This document shows positions 51,165 to 60,289 of a stretch of 64,000 bases of DNA, one piece after another. Numbering within the stretch: the stretch's first letter is position 1; every line of letters begins with the position of its first letter. The notes under the pieces are model-generated. The model made no database searches, was not told where the DNA came from, and was given only the letters and a program-made list of their open reading frames with translations. Made by a program: the position numbers and the translations under genes. This DNA comes from CAYUPI01 sp964446585 (GTDB taxonomy: Bacteria > Verrucomicrobiota > Verrucomicrobiia > Limisphaerales > UBA8199): assembly GCA_964446585.1 (NCBI GenBank), contig CAYUPI010000025.1, positions 1-64,000 of the forward strand. Reading direction: 5' to 3'.

Positions 51165-51629
51165 ATGGATCCTGAGACAACTATACAGGCGACGTATTAC
51201 AACTCGCTTTATCGGCACGGTGTGGATGAGAAACGACGCATCCAGGTACCGGCCAAGTGGCGTCCCTCCAAGGCTGGGGTCGAGTTCACGCTCGTGCTGT
51301 GGCCAAAGTCGAAAGAGGGTCCCTGTCTTCGAGTTTTGCCGCCGGCGGAGATGGCGGAGTTGATGCGCGATTTGGATGCGATGCCGAATACGGATCCGAA
51401 CAAGGTGGTTTTGAAACGGTTCATCGGCAGCGAATCGGTCCAGGTGACGCTGGATAAGAGCGGTCGGATTTGTTTGCCGGAGGAGATGGCAAATGCAGCG
51501 GGTATCAAGGACGAAGCGATTCTGGTGGGGTTGCTCGACCGGTTCGAGATTTGGAATCCGGAACGCTATCAGAGAGTCAAGACGTCGGACGCCGTGATGG
51601 CACAGGAAGCATTCAAACTGATGGAATAA
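51165..51629 (+). CDS. mraZ: Transcriptional regulator MraZ
   Basis: 154 residues with two AbrB-like halves and both DxxxR motifs: VDEKRRIQVPAKW (N-half) and TLDKSGRICLPEEM (C-half). It forms a ring that binds the phased repeats at 51093-51127 and represses the division/cell-wall operon. First gene of the dcw cluster. Its stop is 2 bp before the start of the unknown gene at 51632. Confidence 0.95.
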   Translation: MDPETTIQATYYNSLYRHGVDEKRRIQVPAKWRPSKAGVEFTLVLWPKSKEGPCLRVLPPAEMAELMRDLDAMPNTDPNKVVLKRFIGSESVQVTLDKSGRICLPEEMANAAGIKDEAILVGLLDRFEIWNPERYQRVKTSDAVMAQEAFKLME

Positions 51630-51631
51630 CT

Positions 51632-52321
51632 ATGAGCCTGATGCGATTGCTCAGCGCGGGAAAGAGTTTGGTCGGTATGAGTGACGCCAACAGCCGATAC
51701 CGCATGGGGAAACCAGGGATGATGCCCAAGTTCGGCTCGGGCCGGAACCCGTTTCGATCGGCCGCTCAGAAAAAGGAAGGGCAGGGGGAGTCGGTCACCA
51801 AGCCCGTTGAACCGGCCGTCACTCCTTCCAGCTCGCAGCCGCACATTAGCATGGCTGAGCAAAAGGCACAGCGCACTTCGCCGCGCCGGCGATTAGTGTT
51901 CCGTTCACTCTTTGGAGCCTGGATTGAGAAGCTCAAAGCGCGATTTGGTCGTCGAGCGAGTGACAACCAGCGCGCGGCCATCGCGCCGTCGCCGAGCGGG
52001 CTGATGCAGGGCGAGCTGTCGCTGGATCGGATCAAGGTCGTGCGAAACGATCTGAGCGACACGGATTTTGAAATTACTGCGCGCGAGGCCGCAGCACCCA
52101 GGCCAGCCGTGGATGCGAGCAGCCAGGAATTTAGGACGGCCATGAAAGCCGCGCCAACCGCCCGGAGGGACTACGGGCCGTGGCGCGAGCTTTCAGGCCG
52201 TCTGGACGAGTTGCGACAGCCGGCGCGTGGGGCGGAGCGAAGTCCCGCAAGCCAACCGATTGCGGCCGGGGCCATGCTGAGTCCGTCCGGCGCGGTTTGG
52301 TTTGCCTCGGTGCAACGTTAA
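51632..52321 (+). CDS. Unknown protein encoded between mraZ and rsmH
   Basis: The start is taken at ATG 51632 (MSLMRLLSAGKSLVGMSDAN), 2 bp after the mraZ stop. 229 residues, mostly disordered (Ser/Pro/Arg/Lys-rich): YRMGKPGMMPKFG, a basic segment SPRRRLVFRSLFGAWIEKLK, then GELSLDRIKVVRNDLSDTDF. No membrane segment. Not recognised from the standard dcw set, where rsmH follows mraZ directly. The FRSLFGAWIEKLKARF helix is amphipathic and might be a membrane or division-protein contact (inference). Confidence 0.7.
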   Translation: MSLMRLLSAGKSLVGMSDANSRYRMGKPGMMPKFGSGRNPFRSAAQKKEGQGESVTKPVEPAVTPSSSQPHISMAEQKAQRTSPRRRLVFRSLFGAWIEKLKARFGRRASDNQRAAIAPSPSGLMQGELSLDRIKVVRNDLSDTDFEITAREAAAPRPAVDASSQEFRTAMKAAPTARRDYGPWRELSGRLDELRQPARGAERSPASQPIAAGAMLSPSGAVWFASVQR

Positions 52322-52339
52322 CCGGTCGAGGGCTGATGC

Positions 52340-53272
52340 GTGTCCCTGGCATTCGCGCACAGACCGGTGCTTCTGGTGGAAGTGCTGGAAGCGTTGAAAC
52401 CGCGACCGGGCGGACGATACGCCGACGGCACGATCGGTGGAGCTGGACACGCGGCGGCCATTTTGGCGGCGAGCTCGCCGACGGGCTGGTTGTTCGGGTG
52501 CGATCGCGATGGCGCCGCGCTCGAGGCGGCGCGGGAACGATTGTCGGAGTTCGCCAGTCGGTTTGAATTGCGGCAGGCAAATTTTTCGGAGCTGGCCGAG
52601 TGGGTGCCGCCTAGAAGTTGCGATGGGGTGCTGCTCGATTTGGGTGTGAGTTCGCCGCAACTGGACACGGCCGTGCGCGGGTTCAGTTTTCAGCAGGACG
52701 GGCCGTTGGACATGCGGATGGATCGGCGGCAGTCGCTGACGGCGGCGGAGCTGGTGAAGACGGTGAGCGTGGAAGAACTCGCCAGGATTTTTTGGGAATT
52801 GGGTGGCGAGCCGGAAGCGCGGCGATTGGCGCGCGTTATCGGGCGGGAACGCGAGCGCCGGCCGCTGGCGACGACGCGACAGTTGGCGGAAGTGATCGAG
52901 CGGGCGTCGCCCCGGCTTGGCCGGAGGGCGCATCCGGCGACGCGACTATTTTTGGCGCTACGAAGCGCCGTGAACGATGAGATTGGTTCTTTGAAATTGG
53001 GGCTGACCGGAGCGCTGAGGATTCTCAGGCGCGGCGGTCGTCTGGCTGTGATCACTTTCCACTCGGTGGAAGATCGGGTGGTGAAGGATTTCGGGCGCGC
53101 GCGGGCGCAGGATTACACGTTCACGGGAGGGGTGGACGTTCCAGAGTTGCGTGAGCCGCGCGCGCCTGAGTTGCGGCTGGTGACGCGCAAGCCGACGAAA
53201 CCCGGCGCGACGGAATTGGCGGAGAACCCGCGGAGCCGGAGCGCGCAGCTGCGCGTGATGGAGCGACTTTAG
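52340..53272 (+). CDS. rsmH: 16S rRNA (cytosine-1402 N4) methyltransferase
   Basis: Methylates C1402 in the ribosomal P site; long known as MraW. 310 residues from GTG 52340 (MSLAFAHRPVLLVEVLEALK), with the SAM motif YADGTIGGAGHAAAIL, GVLLDLGVSSPQLD and LAVITFHSVEDRVVKDF. Normal length. It follows the unknown dcw gene by 18 bp. Confidence 0.96.
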   Translation: MSLAFAHRPVLLVEVLEALKPRPGGRYADGTIGGAGHAAAILAASSPTGWLFGCDRDGAALEAARERLSEFASRFELRQANFSELAEWVPPRSCDGVLLDLGVSSPQLDTAVRGFSFQQDGPLDMRMDRRQSLTAAELVKTVSVEELARIFWELGGEPEARRLARVIGRERERRPLATTRQLAEVIERASPRLGRRAHPATRLFLALRSAVNDEIGSLKLGLTGALRILRRGGRLAVITFHSVEDRVVKDFGRARAQDYTFTGGVDVPELREPRAPELRLVTRKPTKPGATELAENPRSRSAQLRVMERL

Positions 53273-53361
53273 GCGCTCCGAGGGCGGCTGTTTGAGAGGG
53301 CTCCCAGGCGACATAGCCAAGTGAATGAAAGCGTAAGTGGAGTGAACGTGACGAGATTCGA

Positions 53362-53736
53362 ATGGCGAAAAATAGAAAATATCGATCGGCCGCGCTGAGG
53401 TTCGGGCCGGCGTTGAAAGCCTTTCTGCTGTGCCTGCTGATTGGCGGGTCGGGCGTAGGATATGTGTGGCAGAAAACTCAGATTTACGAGCTAGGCCAGC
53501 AGATCAAGGCGCGCGAGCTGCACCTGGAACGATTGCAGAACCAGAACAAAAAACTCAGTGAGCAGCTTGGAAGGATGCGCACGCCGGTGTTCCTGGCGCA
53601 GCGGATCAAAGATTTGAATCTCGGTCCGCCCTTGCCGTCGCAAGTATGGCTTTTGCCGGAACCGTATCGTGATGCGCGGAGACCGGTTCTCGAGCGGCAG
53701 ATTGCCGCCGGGAGTAGACCGGCGAGGATGGAATGA
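53362..53736 (+). CDS. FtsL-like division protein
   Basis: 124 residues, type II membrane protein: basic N-terminus, one helix (FGPALKAFLLCLLIGGSGVG, about 14-35), a coiled coil (QIKARELHLERLQNQNKKLS) and a short outer end. Size, topology and place between rsmH and ftsI fit FtsL, which links FtsB/FtsQ and activates FtsWI. Sequence identity in this family is low, so the call rests mainly on position and shape. Confidence 0.75.
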   Translation: MAKNRKYRSAALRFGPALKAFLLCLLIGGSGVGYVWQKTQIYELGQQIKARELHLERLQNQNKKLSEQLGRMRTPVFLAQRIKDLNLGPPLPSQVWLLPEPYRDARRPVLERQIAAGSRPARME

Positions 53737-53752
53737 TGGCCTGAAGAATTGT

Positions 53753-53980
53753 GCCGCCGCCCGCGCGCCGTCGGATGAGGAACCGATGGCAGCGGGCGGA
53801 CGGCAGTCTTTGAAAGAGTGGATTAGTGGGTAATCGGATTAATGGATTAACGGATGATTGGACAAGCAGATGGATGAACGGATGAAGGAATCAGCGAGAG
53901 CGTGACTGAATGAAGCGATAACCAATTTACCGCCGCCCGTGACGCCGTCGGATGAGGAACCGATCGCCGCGGGCGGCCGG
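53753..53980. repeat. Two GC-rich hairpin repeats between ftsL and ftsI
   Basis: Copies at about 53753-53803 and 53929-53980 share GCCGTCGGATGAGGAACCGA, flanked by inverted GCCGCCCG / CGGGCGG arms. Between them are short GGATTAATGG/GGATGAACGG repeats. The second copy is followed by TATTTTTATTT and then the ftsI ATG at 53992. No gene lies in this 255-bp gap. Confidence 0.75.
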
Positions 53981-53991
53981 TATTTTTATTT

Positions 53992-55902
53992 ATGGCCCGG
54001 CAATTACAACTGCGGAGACTGGCGCTGCTGGGGCTGCTTTTGGCGGCGGCCTTTGGCGGGCTGGGCTATCGGCTGGTAGATTTACAAGTGCTACGCCACG
54101 CCTACCTCACCGCCAAAGCCCAGGAATATACGCACCGGGAGGTTCTGATCGAACCGCGGCGCGGCGATATTCTGGACATAAAAGGCAATCTGCTGGCGAC
54201 GAGCATGCCAGCCCGGACGGTGTGCGCCGACCCGGCGCTCATCGGCAATCGGCAGGCTGAAGTTGCTCACGTCGTGGCGCCGCTGCTCCAGCTCAGCGAA
54301 ACCGAGGTGGTCCAAAAAATAGGCTCGCGCATTCGGCAGACCGATAAAGGGACGGTGCTGACCAACCATTACGTCGTGCTCAAGCGCAAAGTGCCGTTGG
54401 AAACCTGGCAGAAGCTTCAGGCGACGATGAACAACTTGTCCTTCGGTTTCGATGAGAAAAAGCTGAAGTCGCCGGAGCGATCCTTCTACGCCAACCTTCG
54501 GCAAAAGGCGATCTACACCGACCCGGTGGAGGACCAATTGAGGGTGTATCCTAACCAGTCCCTGGCAGCCCACGTCCTGGGATTCGTCGGAATGGAGGAG
54601 CGCGAAGTCAATGGCGCGCGAGTGCTGGAGACGACGGGCAAAGAGGGGATTGAGCTGACATTCAACTCGAAGCTTGAGGGTGTGCGGGGATGGCGGGTTA
54701 CGGAAACAGACAAGCGGAAGCGGGAAGTGGTTCCAATGCGGCAACAGGATGTCGAGCCGCGGGACGGACTGAACGTGGTGCTCACAATTGATTCGGTCAT
54801 ACAGCATATCGTCGAAACGGCATTGGCGGAGGGAATGGAAAAGCATGCCCCGATCAGCATCTCGGGCCTGGTGGTTCGTCCGCGGACGGGTGAAATCCTG
54901 GCGATGGCAACACTGCCGAATTTTGATCCTAACCATCTGGATATGGCCTCGGCCGATGCGCGGCGAAATCGCATCATCACCGATGCGCCGGAGCCCGGCT
55001 CGACGTTCAAAATCGTCGTGGTTGCGGGCGCGCTGAACGACGGCACGGTCCGGCTGACCGACACTTTCGATTGCGAGCACCGGCACTTTTATTACCGGGG
55101 CAAGGAACTGCACGATCATGAGTCTTATGGAATCCTGCCGGTGGAGACCATCATCACCAAATCGTCAAACATCGGCGCAGCCAAAATCGGAATCAAGATG
55201 GGCGAAGAGCGCTTGTTTGAATACATCCTGGATTTCGGTTTTGGCAGCAAAACAGGGATCCCACTGCAAGGGGAAGCCATTGGCATCGTTCACCCGTTGA
55301 CGAACTGGAGCAAAGTTTCGATCGCGCAGATTCCGATGGGGCAGGGGATCGCTGTGTCACGACTGCAAATGATGATGGCGATGTGCGCGATCGCCAATCA
55401 CGGCTGGCTGATGCGGCCGATGCTGGTGGATCGGCTGGAGGACACCAGGCACAACTTGGTGGCGAAGTACACGCCGCAACCGGTCCGGCAGGTGATCAGC
55501 GACGCGACGGCTCGCCTGATGACCAAGGCGCTCAAAACGGTCGTGTCGCCGGATGGCACCGCTCCGAAAGCGGCGCTGGAACATTACACCGTTGCCGGAA
55601 AGACGGGAACAGCGCAGAAAGCCGAGCACGGAACGTACGCTCCCGGCAAGTATTTTGCTTCGTTCATCGGATTTTTCCCGGCGGACAATCCTGAGTTGTG
55701 CATCGCGGTGATGATGGATGAACCGGATTTGCGGAAGGGATATTACGGAGGCCAGATCGCGGCCCCCGTCTTCAAACAAATTGCCGAAGGCGCCGCCAAT
55801 TACGTCAACATTCGGCCCGAAGACGGCCCGGAAATCTCTCAGGCGAACGCGCCCGCGGCGCCCGTGGAGGAAGGAGGACAGAAGAGGACAGTGCAGCGAT
55901 GA
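53992..55902 (+). CDS. ftsI: Septal peptidoglycan transpeptidase (PBP3/FtsI)
   Basis: Cross-links septal peptidoglycan with FtsW. 636 residues: membrane anchor (LALLGLLLAAAFGGLGYRL), dimerisation/pedestal domain (YTHREVLIEPRRGDILDIKG), and transpeptidase domain with SxxK at 337-340 (GSTFK), SSN (KSSNIGAAKIG) and KTG (VAGKTGTAQ). No Shine-Dalgarno motif is present; the ATG follows a hairpin and a T-rich tract. There is no PASTA domain. Confidence 0.93.
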   Translation: MARQLQLRRLALLGLLLAAAFGGLGYRLVDLQVLRHAYLTAKAQEYTHREVLIEPRRGDILDIKGNLLATSMPARTVCADPALIGNRQAEVAHVVAPLLQLSETEVVQKIGSRIRQTDKGTVLTNHYVVLKRKVPLETWQKLQATMNNLSFGFDEKKLKSPERSFYANLRQKAIYTDPVEDQLRVYPNQSLAAHVLGFVGMEEREVNGARVLETTGKEGIELTFNSKLEGVRGWRVTETDKRKREVVPMRQQDVEPRDGLNVVLTIDSVIQHIVETALAEGMEKHAPISISGLVVRPRTGEILAMATLPNFDPNHLDMASADARRNRIITDAPEPGSTFKIVVVAGALNDGTVRLTDTFDCEHRHFYYRGKELHDHESYGILPVETIITKSSNIGAAKIGIKMGEERLFEYILDFGFGSKTGIPLQGEAIGIVHPLTNWSKVSIAQIPMGQGIAVSRLQMMMAMCAIANHGWLMRPMLVDRLEDTRHNLVAKYTPQPVRQVISDATARLMTKALKTVVSPDGTAPKAALEHYTVAGKTGTAQKAEHGTYAPGKYFASFIGFFPADNPELCIAVMMDEPDLRKGYYGGQIAAPVFKQIAEGAANYVNIRPEDGPEISQANAPAAPVEEGGQKRTVQR

Positions 55903-55938
55903 CCACACCAGAAACCAAACCAACTACGAAAGGCCAAA

Positions 55939-56140
55939 CATGAGCTCACTGCAGCTTATTTCGCATCACTTGTTCGCGGCGGCCATCAGCCAGCCCGACA
56001 GCCGGGCCGAGAGCGAAATGATGTGCGAACCAGAGGGGAGTGGCACAGCCATCGCCCTGGAAGTGCTGGATTGTTCGGAGCCGCTGTCGGAGCTGGCCGC
56101 GCGTCCATTGCGGACCTCGGCCAGTGCCAGTGCCGATTAA
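55939..56140 (+). CDS. Possible small protein where murE would be expected
   Basis: 66 residues from ATG 55939 (MSSLQLISHHLFAAAISQPD), preceded by GAAAGG 7 nt upstream and ending 4 bp before murF. The C-terminal half is Ser/Ala/Glu-rich (LSELAARPLRTSASASAD). Nothing in it resembles MurE. It is supported only by the spacing and the ribosome-binding-like site; it could be non-coding leader for murF. Confidence 0.35.
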
Positions 56141-56144
56141 ACGC

Positions 56145-57542
56145 ATGGAACCTCGCACACTACGATTCGTGGCGAGCGCCTGTGGCGGCCTGCTCAAAGG
56201 CGGCTCGCTGCAAACTCGGGTCCTGGGCGTCTGCACCGACTCGCGCCAGGCGCGGGCGGGAGACGTTTTCTTCGCCTTGCCGGGTGAGCGCTTTGACGGC
56301 CACCAGTTCCTGGCGGAGGCCGCGGCCAAAGGTGTGTCCGCCGTCGTAGCGGCGTGTGACAGAGTGCCGGCAGATTTCAGCGGCTGTGCCCTACTCGCGG
56401 TCGAAGATACGCGCAAAGCTCTGGGCCGCCTGGCGGCAGCCTATCGCAGCGACTTTGCTTTGCCGATCGCGACGGTCGCCGGTTCGAATGGCAAGACGAC
56501 GACCAAAGAGCTGGCGGCCTCGGTTCTGCGGCAAAAATTGCCGACGCTCTGGAGTGAGGCCAGCTTCAACAACGACATTGGCGTGCCATTGACGTTGTTG
56601 AGGCTGGATGAGTCGCACCGCGCCGCGGTCATGGAGGTTGGCACGAACCATCCCGGCGAGATGGCGCCGTTGCTGGAAACGATCCGTCCTCGCTACGGCA
56701 TTCTCACCAGCATTGGCCGTGAACATCTCGAATTCTTCGGGGACGTGGCTGGCGTGGCCCGGGAACAAGGTTCGCTGGCGGAATTCGTTCCCGCGCAGGG
56801 GAAATTGTTTGTGCCTGGCGACAGTGAATGGACCGAGGGCATCGCCGGGCGTGCGCGAGCGCCGGTGGTGCGCGTGGGGTGTCTGGCGGCGAACGATTGG
56901 CGAGCGAGCAACCTGCGCCCGGACAAGAAAGGCGTCACGTTTCATGTGGACGCGCCGAAGGCCGAGTTCACAGGCGAGTACCGTATCCATCTGCTGGGGA
57001 GCCACCAGGCAGCCAACGCGTTGTTCGCCATCGCGCTGGGAGCGGAATTGGGTTTGGACCGGGCAACGATCGAGCGCGGACTAGCCGAGTGCCAGCCAGC
57101 CAAAATGCGGCTGCAGCTTTGGGAACATAACGGCGTGCGGGTGCTGGATGACGCTTACAACGCGAACGCAGACTCCATGTTGGCGGCATTGCAAACGCTG
57201 CTGGAACTACCGTGCAAAGGCCGGCGCGTGGCCGTATTGGGCGACATGGCCGAGTTGGGAGCGCACAGCGAGGCAGCGCACGAAGAGGTCGGAAGGCGCG
57301 CGGCTGAGATGGGAGTCGGCCAGTTGTTCGCGGTGGGAAAAATGGCACAGGTGATGGGTCGCGGGGCACGGGACGCCGGGCTGAGCCGTGTCTTTGAATT
57401 TCAGGATGTGGAAACGGCGGGCGCAGCAGTGAAAAGTTTTGTGAAGCAAGGTGACGTGTTGCTGTTGAAGGCCTCGCGGGCGTCGCGGTTGGAACGAATT
57501 TCGGAGATTCTGCGCCGAGGCGCGAATGGCCGGGAGAATTGA
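56145..57542 (+). CDS. murF: UDP-MurNAc-tripeptide D-Ala-D-Ala ligase
   Basis: Adds D-Ala-D-Ala to the UDP-MurNAc tripeptide. The start is at ATG 56145 (MEPRTLRFVASACGGLLKGG). 465 residues with VCTDSRQARAGDVFFALPGE (N-domain), the P-loop AGSNGKTTTKELAASVL, TNHPGEMAPL and VLDDAYNANADSMLAAL, which separate MurF from MurE. It follows ftsI with no murE between them. 26 bp upstream of mraY. Confidence 0.94.
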   Translation: MEPRTLRFVASACGGLLKGGSLQTRVLGVCTDSRQARAGDVFFALPGERFDGHQFLAEAAAKGVSAVVAACDRVPADFSGCALLAVEDTRKALGRLAAAYRSDFALPIATVAGSNGKTTTKELAASVLRQKLPTLWSEASFNNDIGVPLTLLRLDESHRAAVMEVGTNHPGEMAPLLETIRPRYGILTSIGREHLEFFGDVAGVAREQGSLAEFVPAQGKLFVPGDSEWTEGIAGRARAPVVRVGCLAANDWRASNLRPDKKGVTFHVDAPKAEFTGEYRIHLLGSHQAANALFAIALGAELGLDRATIERGLAECQPAKMRLQLWEHNGVRVLDDAYNANADSMLAALQTLLELPCKGRRVAVLGDMAELGAHSEAAHEEVGRRAAEMGVGQLFAVGKMAQVMGRGARDAGLSRVFEFQDVETAGAAVKSFVKQGDVLLLKASRASRLERISEILRRGANGREN

Positions 57543-57568
57543 GACGAGTTTGATGCGAATGGAGCTGG

Positions 57569-58717
57569 ATGCTTTATTATATCAGCCAACAGTTGCTGGA
57601 ATGGTCGGCCGGGACCTTCTGGGCCGAGTTCCTCTCCCCACTGCGGCTGTTCCGCTACATCACTTTCCGCAGCGCGGGAGCCGCTTTCACGGCCTTGTTG
57701 ATCAGTTGGTGGCTGGGAGCCCGGGTGATCGCCTGGCTCAAGACGTTGAAATTCGGCCAGGAATATTCCGACAAGGCCGAGAGCGGGGGCAGCCTGGCGG
57801 TGAGGCTGTTCAGCAAGAAGGGCACGCCCACCATGGGCGGTATCCTCATCGTGCTGGCGCTCAACGCATCCACGCTGCTCTGGGCGAAGTGGAACACGCT
57901 CATCCAACTGTCCCTGCTTTCAGTCGTGGTGCTGACCGGACTGGGTTTCTACGACGATTACGCGAAGATCATACAGCAGAGCGGCGCCGGCGCGCGCTCC
58001 CGCGTGAAACTGTGGGTGCAAGTGGCGCTGGGACTGTTCATCGGCCTCTATTTGTGGCGCGTACCCTCCACCAGCAAGCTCATTACCGAAATTATGGTGC
58101 CCTTTTACAAGTACCCTGTTGCCACCGGCGCTGGATTGATTGGGCTGGCGCTGACGGTGGCGACTGTGGTGGGCAGTTCCAATGCAGTGAATCTAACGGA
58201 TGGACTCGACGGGCTGGCCATCGGTTGCACGCTGATTGTGTCCGTCGTGTTCGTCGTGTGGGCGTATCTGGCGGGCAACGCGCGTGTTGCGGACTACCTG
58301 CAGATCCCTTACGTGCCGGGCGCAGGAGAACTGAGTGTATTTTGCTCGGCGATGATTGGGGCAGGGCTGGGGTTTCTCTGGTTCAATTGCCATCCGGCGC
58401 AGGTGTTCATGGGCGACACCGGCTCGTTGGCGCTTGGGGGCTCGCTGGGGATCATGGCAGTCCTGATTCATCAACCTCTGGTGTTGGTCATTGCTGGAGG
58501 CGTGTTCGTGATGGAAGCGGCCTCGGTCATCATTCAGACTGGCTGGTTCCGCTACACCAAGCGCCGCTACGGGGCGGGCCGCCGCGTCTTCCTTATGGCG
58601 CCAATCCATCACCACTTCGAAAAGAAGGGTTGGTACGAATCCCAGGTCGTAATGCGATTTTACATATTGTGCGTGATTTGCGCGCTGGTGGCTTTGAGCA
58701 CGTTGAAGATTCGGTGA
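57569..58717 (+). CDS. mraY: Phospho-MurNAc-pentapeptide transferase
   Basis: Integral membrane enzyme that makes lipid I. 382 residues, about ten helices: GTPTMGGILIVLALN, the metal site GLGFYDDYAKI, NAVNLTDGLDGLAIGCTLIV, HPAQVFMGDTGSLALGGSLG and the HHH-type loop MAPIHHHFEKKGW. Normal length. murF precedes and murD follows, the conserved order. Confidence 0.97.
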   Translation: MLYYISQQLLEWSAGTFWAEFLSPLRLFRYITFRSAGAAFTALLISWWLGARVIAWLKTLKFGQEYSDKAESGGSLAVRLFSKKGTPTMGGILIVLALNASTLLWAKWNTLIQLSLLSVVVLTGLGFYDDYAKIIQQSGAGARSRVKLWVQVALGLFIGLYLWRVPSTSKLITEIMVPFYKYPVATGAGLIGLALTVATVVGSSNAVNLTDGLDGLAIGCTLIVSVVFVVWAYLAGNARVADYLQIPYVPGAGELSVFCSAMIGAGLGFLWFNCHPAQVFMGDTGSLALGGSLGIMAVLIHQPLVLVIAGGVFVMEAASVIIQTGWFRYTKRRYGAGRRVFLMAPIHHHFEKKGWYESQVVMRFYILCVICALVALSTLKIR

Positions 58718-58745
58718 CTTCTGGCGACCGGTTTTTGCTGGAATC

Positions 58746-60167
58746 GTGGATTTGAAAAATAAAGATGTGCTAGTTATTGGTCTGGGTGGCCGCGGTCGTG
58801 CGGCGTGCGAATTATTGCGCCGCAACGGGGCCAGGGTCGTTGCGGTGGACAGCGACAATAATCAGGATTTACGCGAGGACGCCAGTCAACTGCGCCCACT
58901 CGGGGTCGAAGTCGCCCTTGGAGTGACGTCGCTTCCGCAGAGGAATTTCAGCCTCGCGGTGCTGAGCCCTGCCGTTCCAGCCAGCACGCCTCTGGTTCAG
59001 GCCGTCCGCCACAATCATGTGCCGGTCATCGGTGAATTGGAGCTTGGCTTTCAGCAGGCCAACTGCCTGAGCGTTGCCGTTGCCGGCACGAATGGCAAAG
59101 GCTCGACCGCGGAGTTGATTGAGCGCATTCTGTCTCACAACGATCGCAAGACCCTCTTGTCCGGCCATCGCGCCCGTCCGCTCTGCTCCGTGGTCGAACA
59201 AACCAAGGAGCTGGATTTTCTGGTGCTGCAGGTCAGCGCATTTCAATTGGAAGTAACGCAATTCTTCCGGCCGTCGGTCGCGGTGATGATGAATCTGACG
59301 CCGGCTCACTTCGACCGTTACACCAGCGTTTCCGATTACGTCCGCGCCAACGCCCGGATTTTCCGCAACCAGCAGGGCTTTGATTGGGCCATTGTGCAGA
59401 GTGATGCTCTGGCCCGGTTGCGCGAACTGGATCTGCCCGTTCCGGCAAAAACCATCACTTTCAGCGCGACCGAAGCCAATGCGGACATTTATCTCGACCG
59501 CGGCCTGCTCTTGAGCCGGCTGCCGAATTGGTCCGGCCCGTTGCTGGACATGGACCATTGCCAGATTCGGGGCCCGCACAATGCCGAGAACCTGATGGCG
59601 GCGTTGGCGGTCGGGCACGTGCTGCGGCTGCCCCTGGAACGCATGGTGGACGCCGTCAAGACGTATAGCGCCGGCCCGAACCGCTTCGAGTTGGTCGCGG
59701 AAATCAATGGCGTCCAGTTTATTAATGACTCCAAGGCCACGAACCTGGATGCCATGCAAAAGGCGCTGATGGCGTCGCGTCCAGGCCCGGGCGGCGAACC
59801 CAATATTTGGCTGATCGCAGGCGGCAAGGACCAGGGGCTGGATTTTCACGACGCCGGCCCGCTGGTGTCCAAACGGGTCAAACAGGCCTTCCTGCTGGGT
59901 GAAGCCAGCGAGAAAATTCGATCCGCCTGGGGCTTATTTATCCCTTGCACAGTTTTGAATTCGCTGGTAGAAGCAGTAACCGAAGCGGCGAGGCGCGCCG
60001 TTTCCGGCGACGTAATTTTGTTTTCACCGGGCCGTCCTAACGGAGATTCGTATCGAAGTTGTCAGGAGCGCGGTGAAATCTTTTGCTGGGCGGTGAAATC
60101 AATACGTAGGGGTGCTCCCGGTGAGCACCCCAATATACATGACAAAAATGGCAGAATGCACGAATGA
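58746..60167 (+). CDS. murD: UDP-MurNAc-L-Ala D-Glu ligase
   Basis: Adds D-Glu to UDP-MurNAc-L-Ala. 473 residues from GTG 58746 (MDLKNKDVLVIGLGGRGRAA), with the P-loop VAGTNGKGSTAELIERI, LQVSAFQLEVTQFFRPSVAV and INDSKATNLDAMQKAL. The family end (ERGEIF) is at about 439-444. The last 25 or so residues (SIRRGAPGEHPNIHDKNGRM) are encoded by a GGGGTGCTC/GAGCACCCC hairpin repeat and are not family sequence. The usual SPACAS-type motif here reads SPGRPNGDSY. Confidence 0.93.
   Translation: MDLKNKDVLVIGLGGRGRAACELLRRNGARVVAVDSDNNQDLREDASQLRPLGVEVALGVTSLPQRNFSLAVLSPAVPASTPLVQAVRHNHVPVIGELELGFQQANCLSVAVAGTNGKGSTAELIERILSHNDRKTLLSGHRARPLCSVVEQTKELDFLVLQVSAFQLEVTQFFRPSVAVMMNLTPAHFDRYTSVSDYVRANARIFRNQQGFDWAIVQSDALARLRELDLPVPAKTITFSATEANADIYLDRGLLLSRLPNWSGPLLDMDHCQIRGPHNAENLMAALAVGHVLRLPLERMVDAVKTYSAGPNRFELVAEINGVQFINDSKATNLDAMQKALMASRPGPGGEPNIWLIAGGKDQGLDFHDAGPLVSKRVKQAFLLGEASEKIRSAWGLFIPCTVLNSLVEAVTEAARRAVSGDVILFSPGRPNGDSYRSCQERGEIFCWAVKSIRRGAPGEHPNIHDKNGRMHE
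60109..60131. repeat. Hairpin repeat inside the murD 3' end
   Basis: GGGGTGCTC (60109-60117) / GAGCACCCC (60123-60131), 9-bp perfect stem with a 5-nt loop. It lies beyond the conserved MurD end and extends the protein by unrelated residues. Confidence 0.7.
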
Positions 60168-60198
60168 TGGCATCACCGTTCAGAAATACATTGACCAA

Positions 60199-60237
60199 TT
60201 TACTTCGGGGTTTTTTGAGGCAAAACCCCGGAGTAAA
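60199..60237 (+). terminator. Strong hairpin between murD and the LysM gene
   Basis: TTTACTTCGGGGTTTT (60199-60214) pairs with AAAACCCCGGAGTAAA (60222-60237): 16 bp with one wobble, loop TTGAGGC. No T tract follows, so it may be a partial terminator or processing site. Confidence 0.5.
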
Positions 60238-60289
60238 CCAATCCAAACTCCATTACCTCAATTAACACAATCCAACCAGCTCAATTAAA

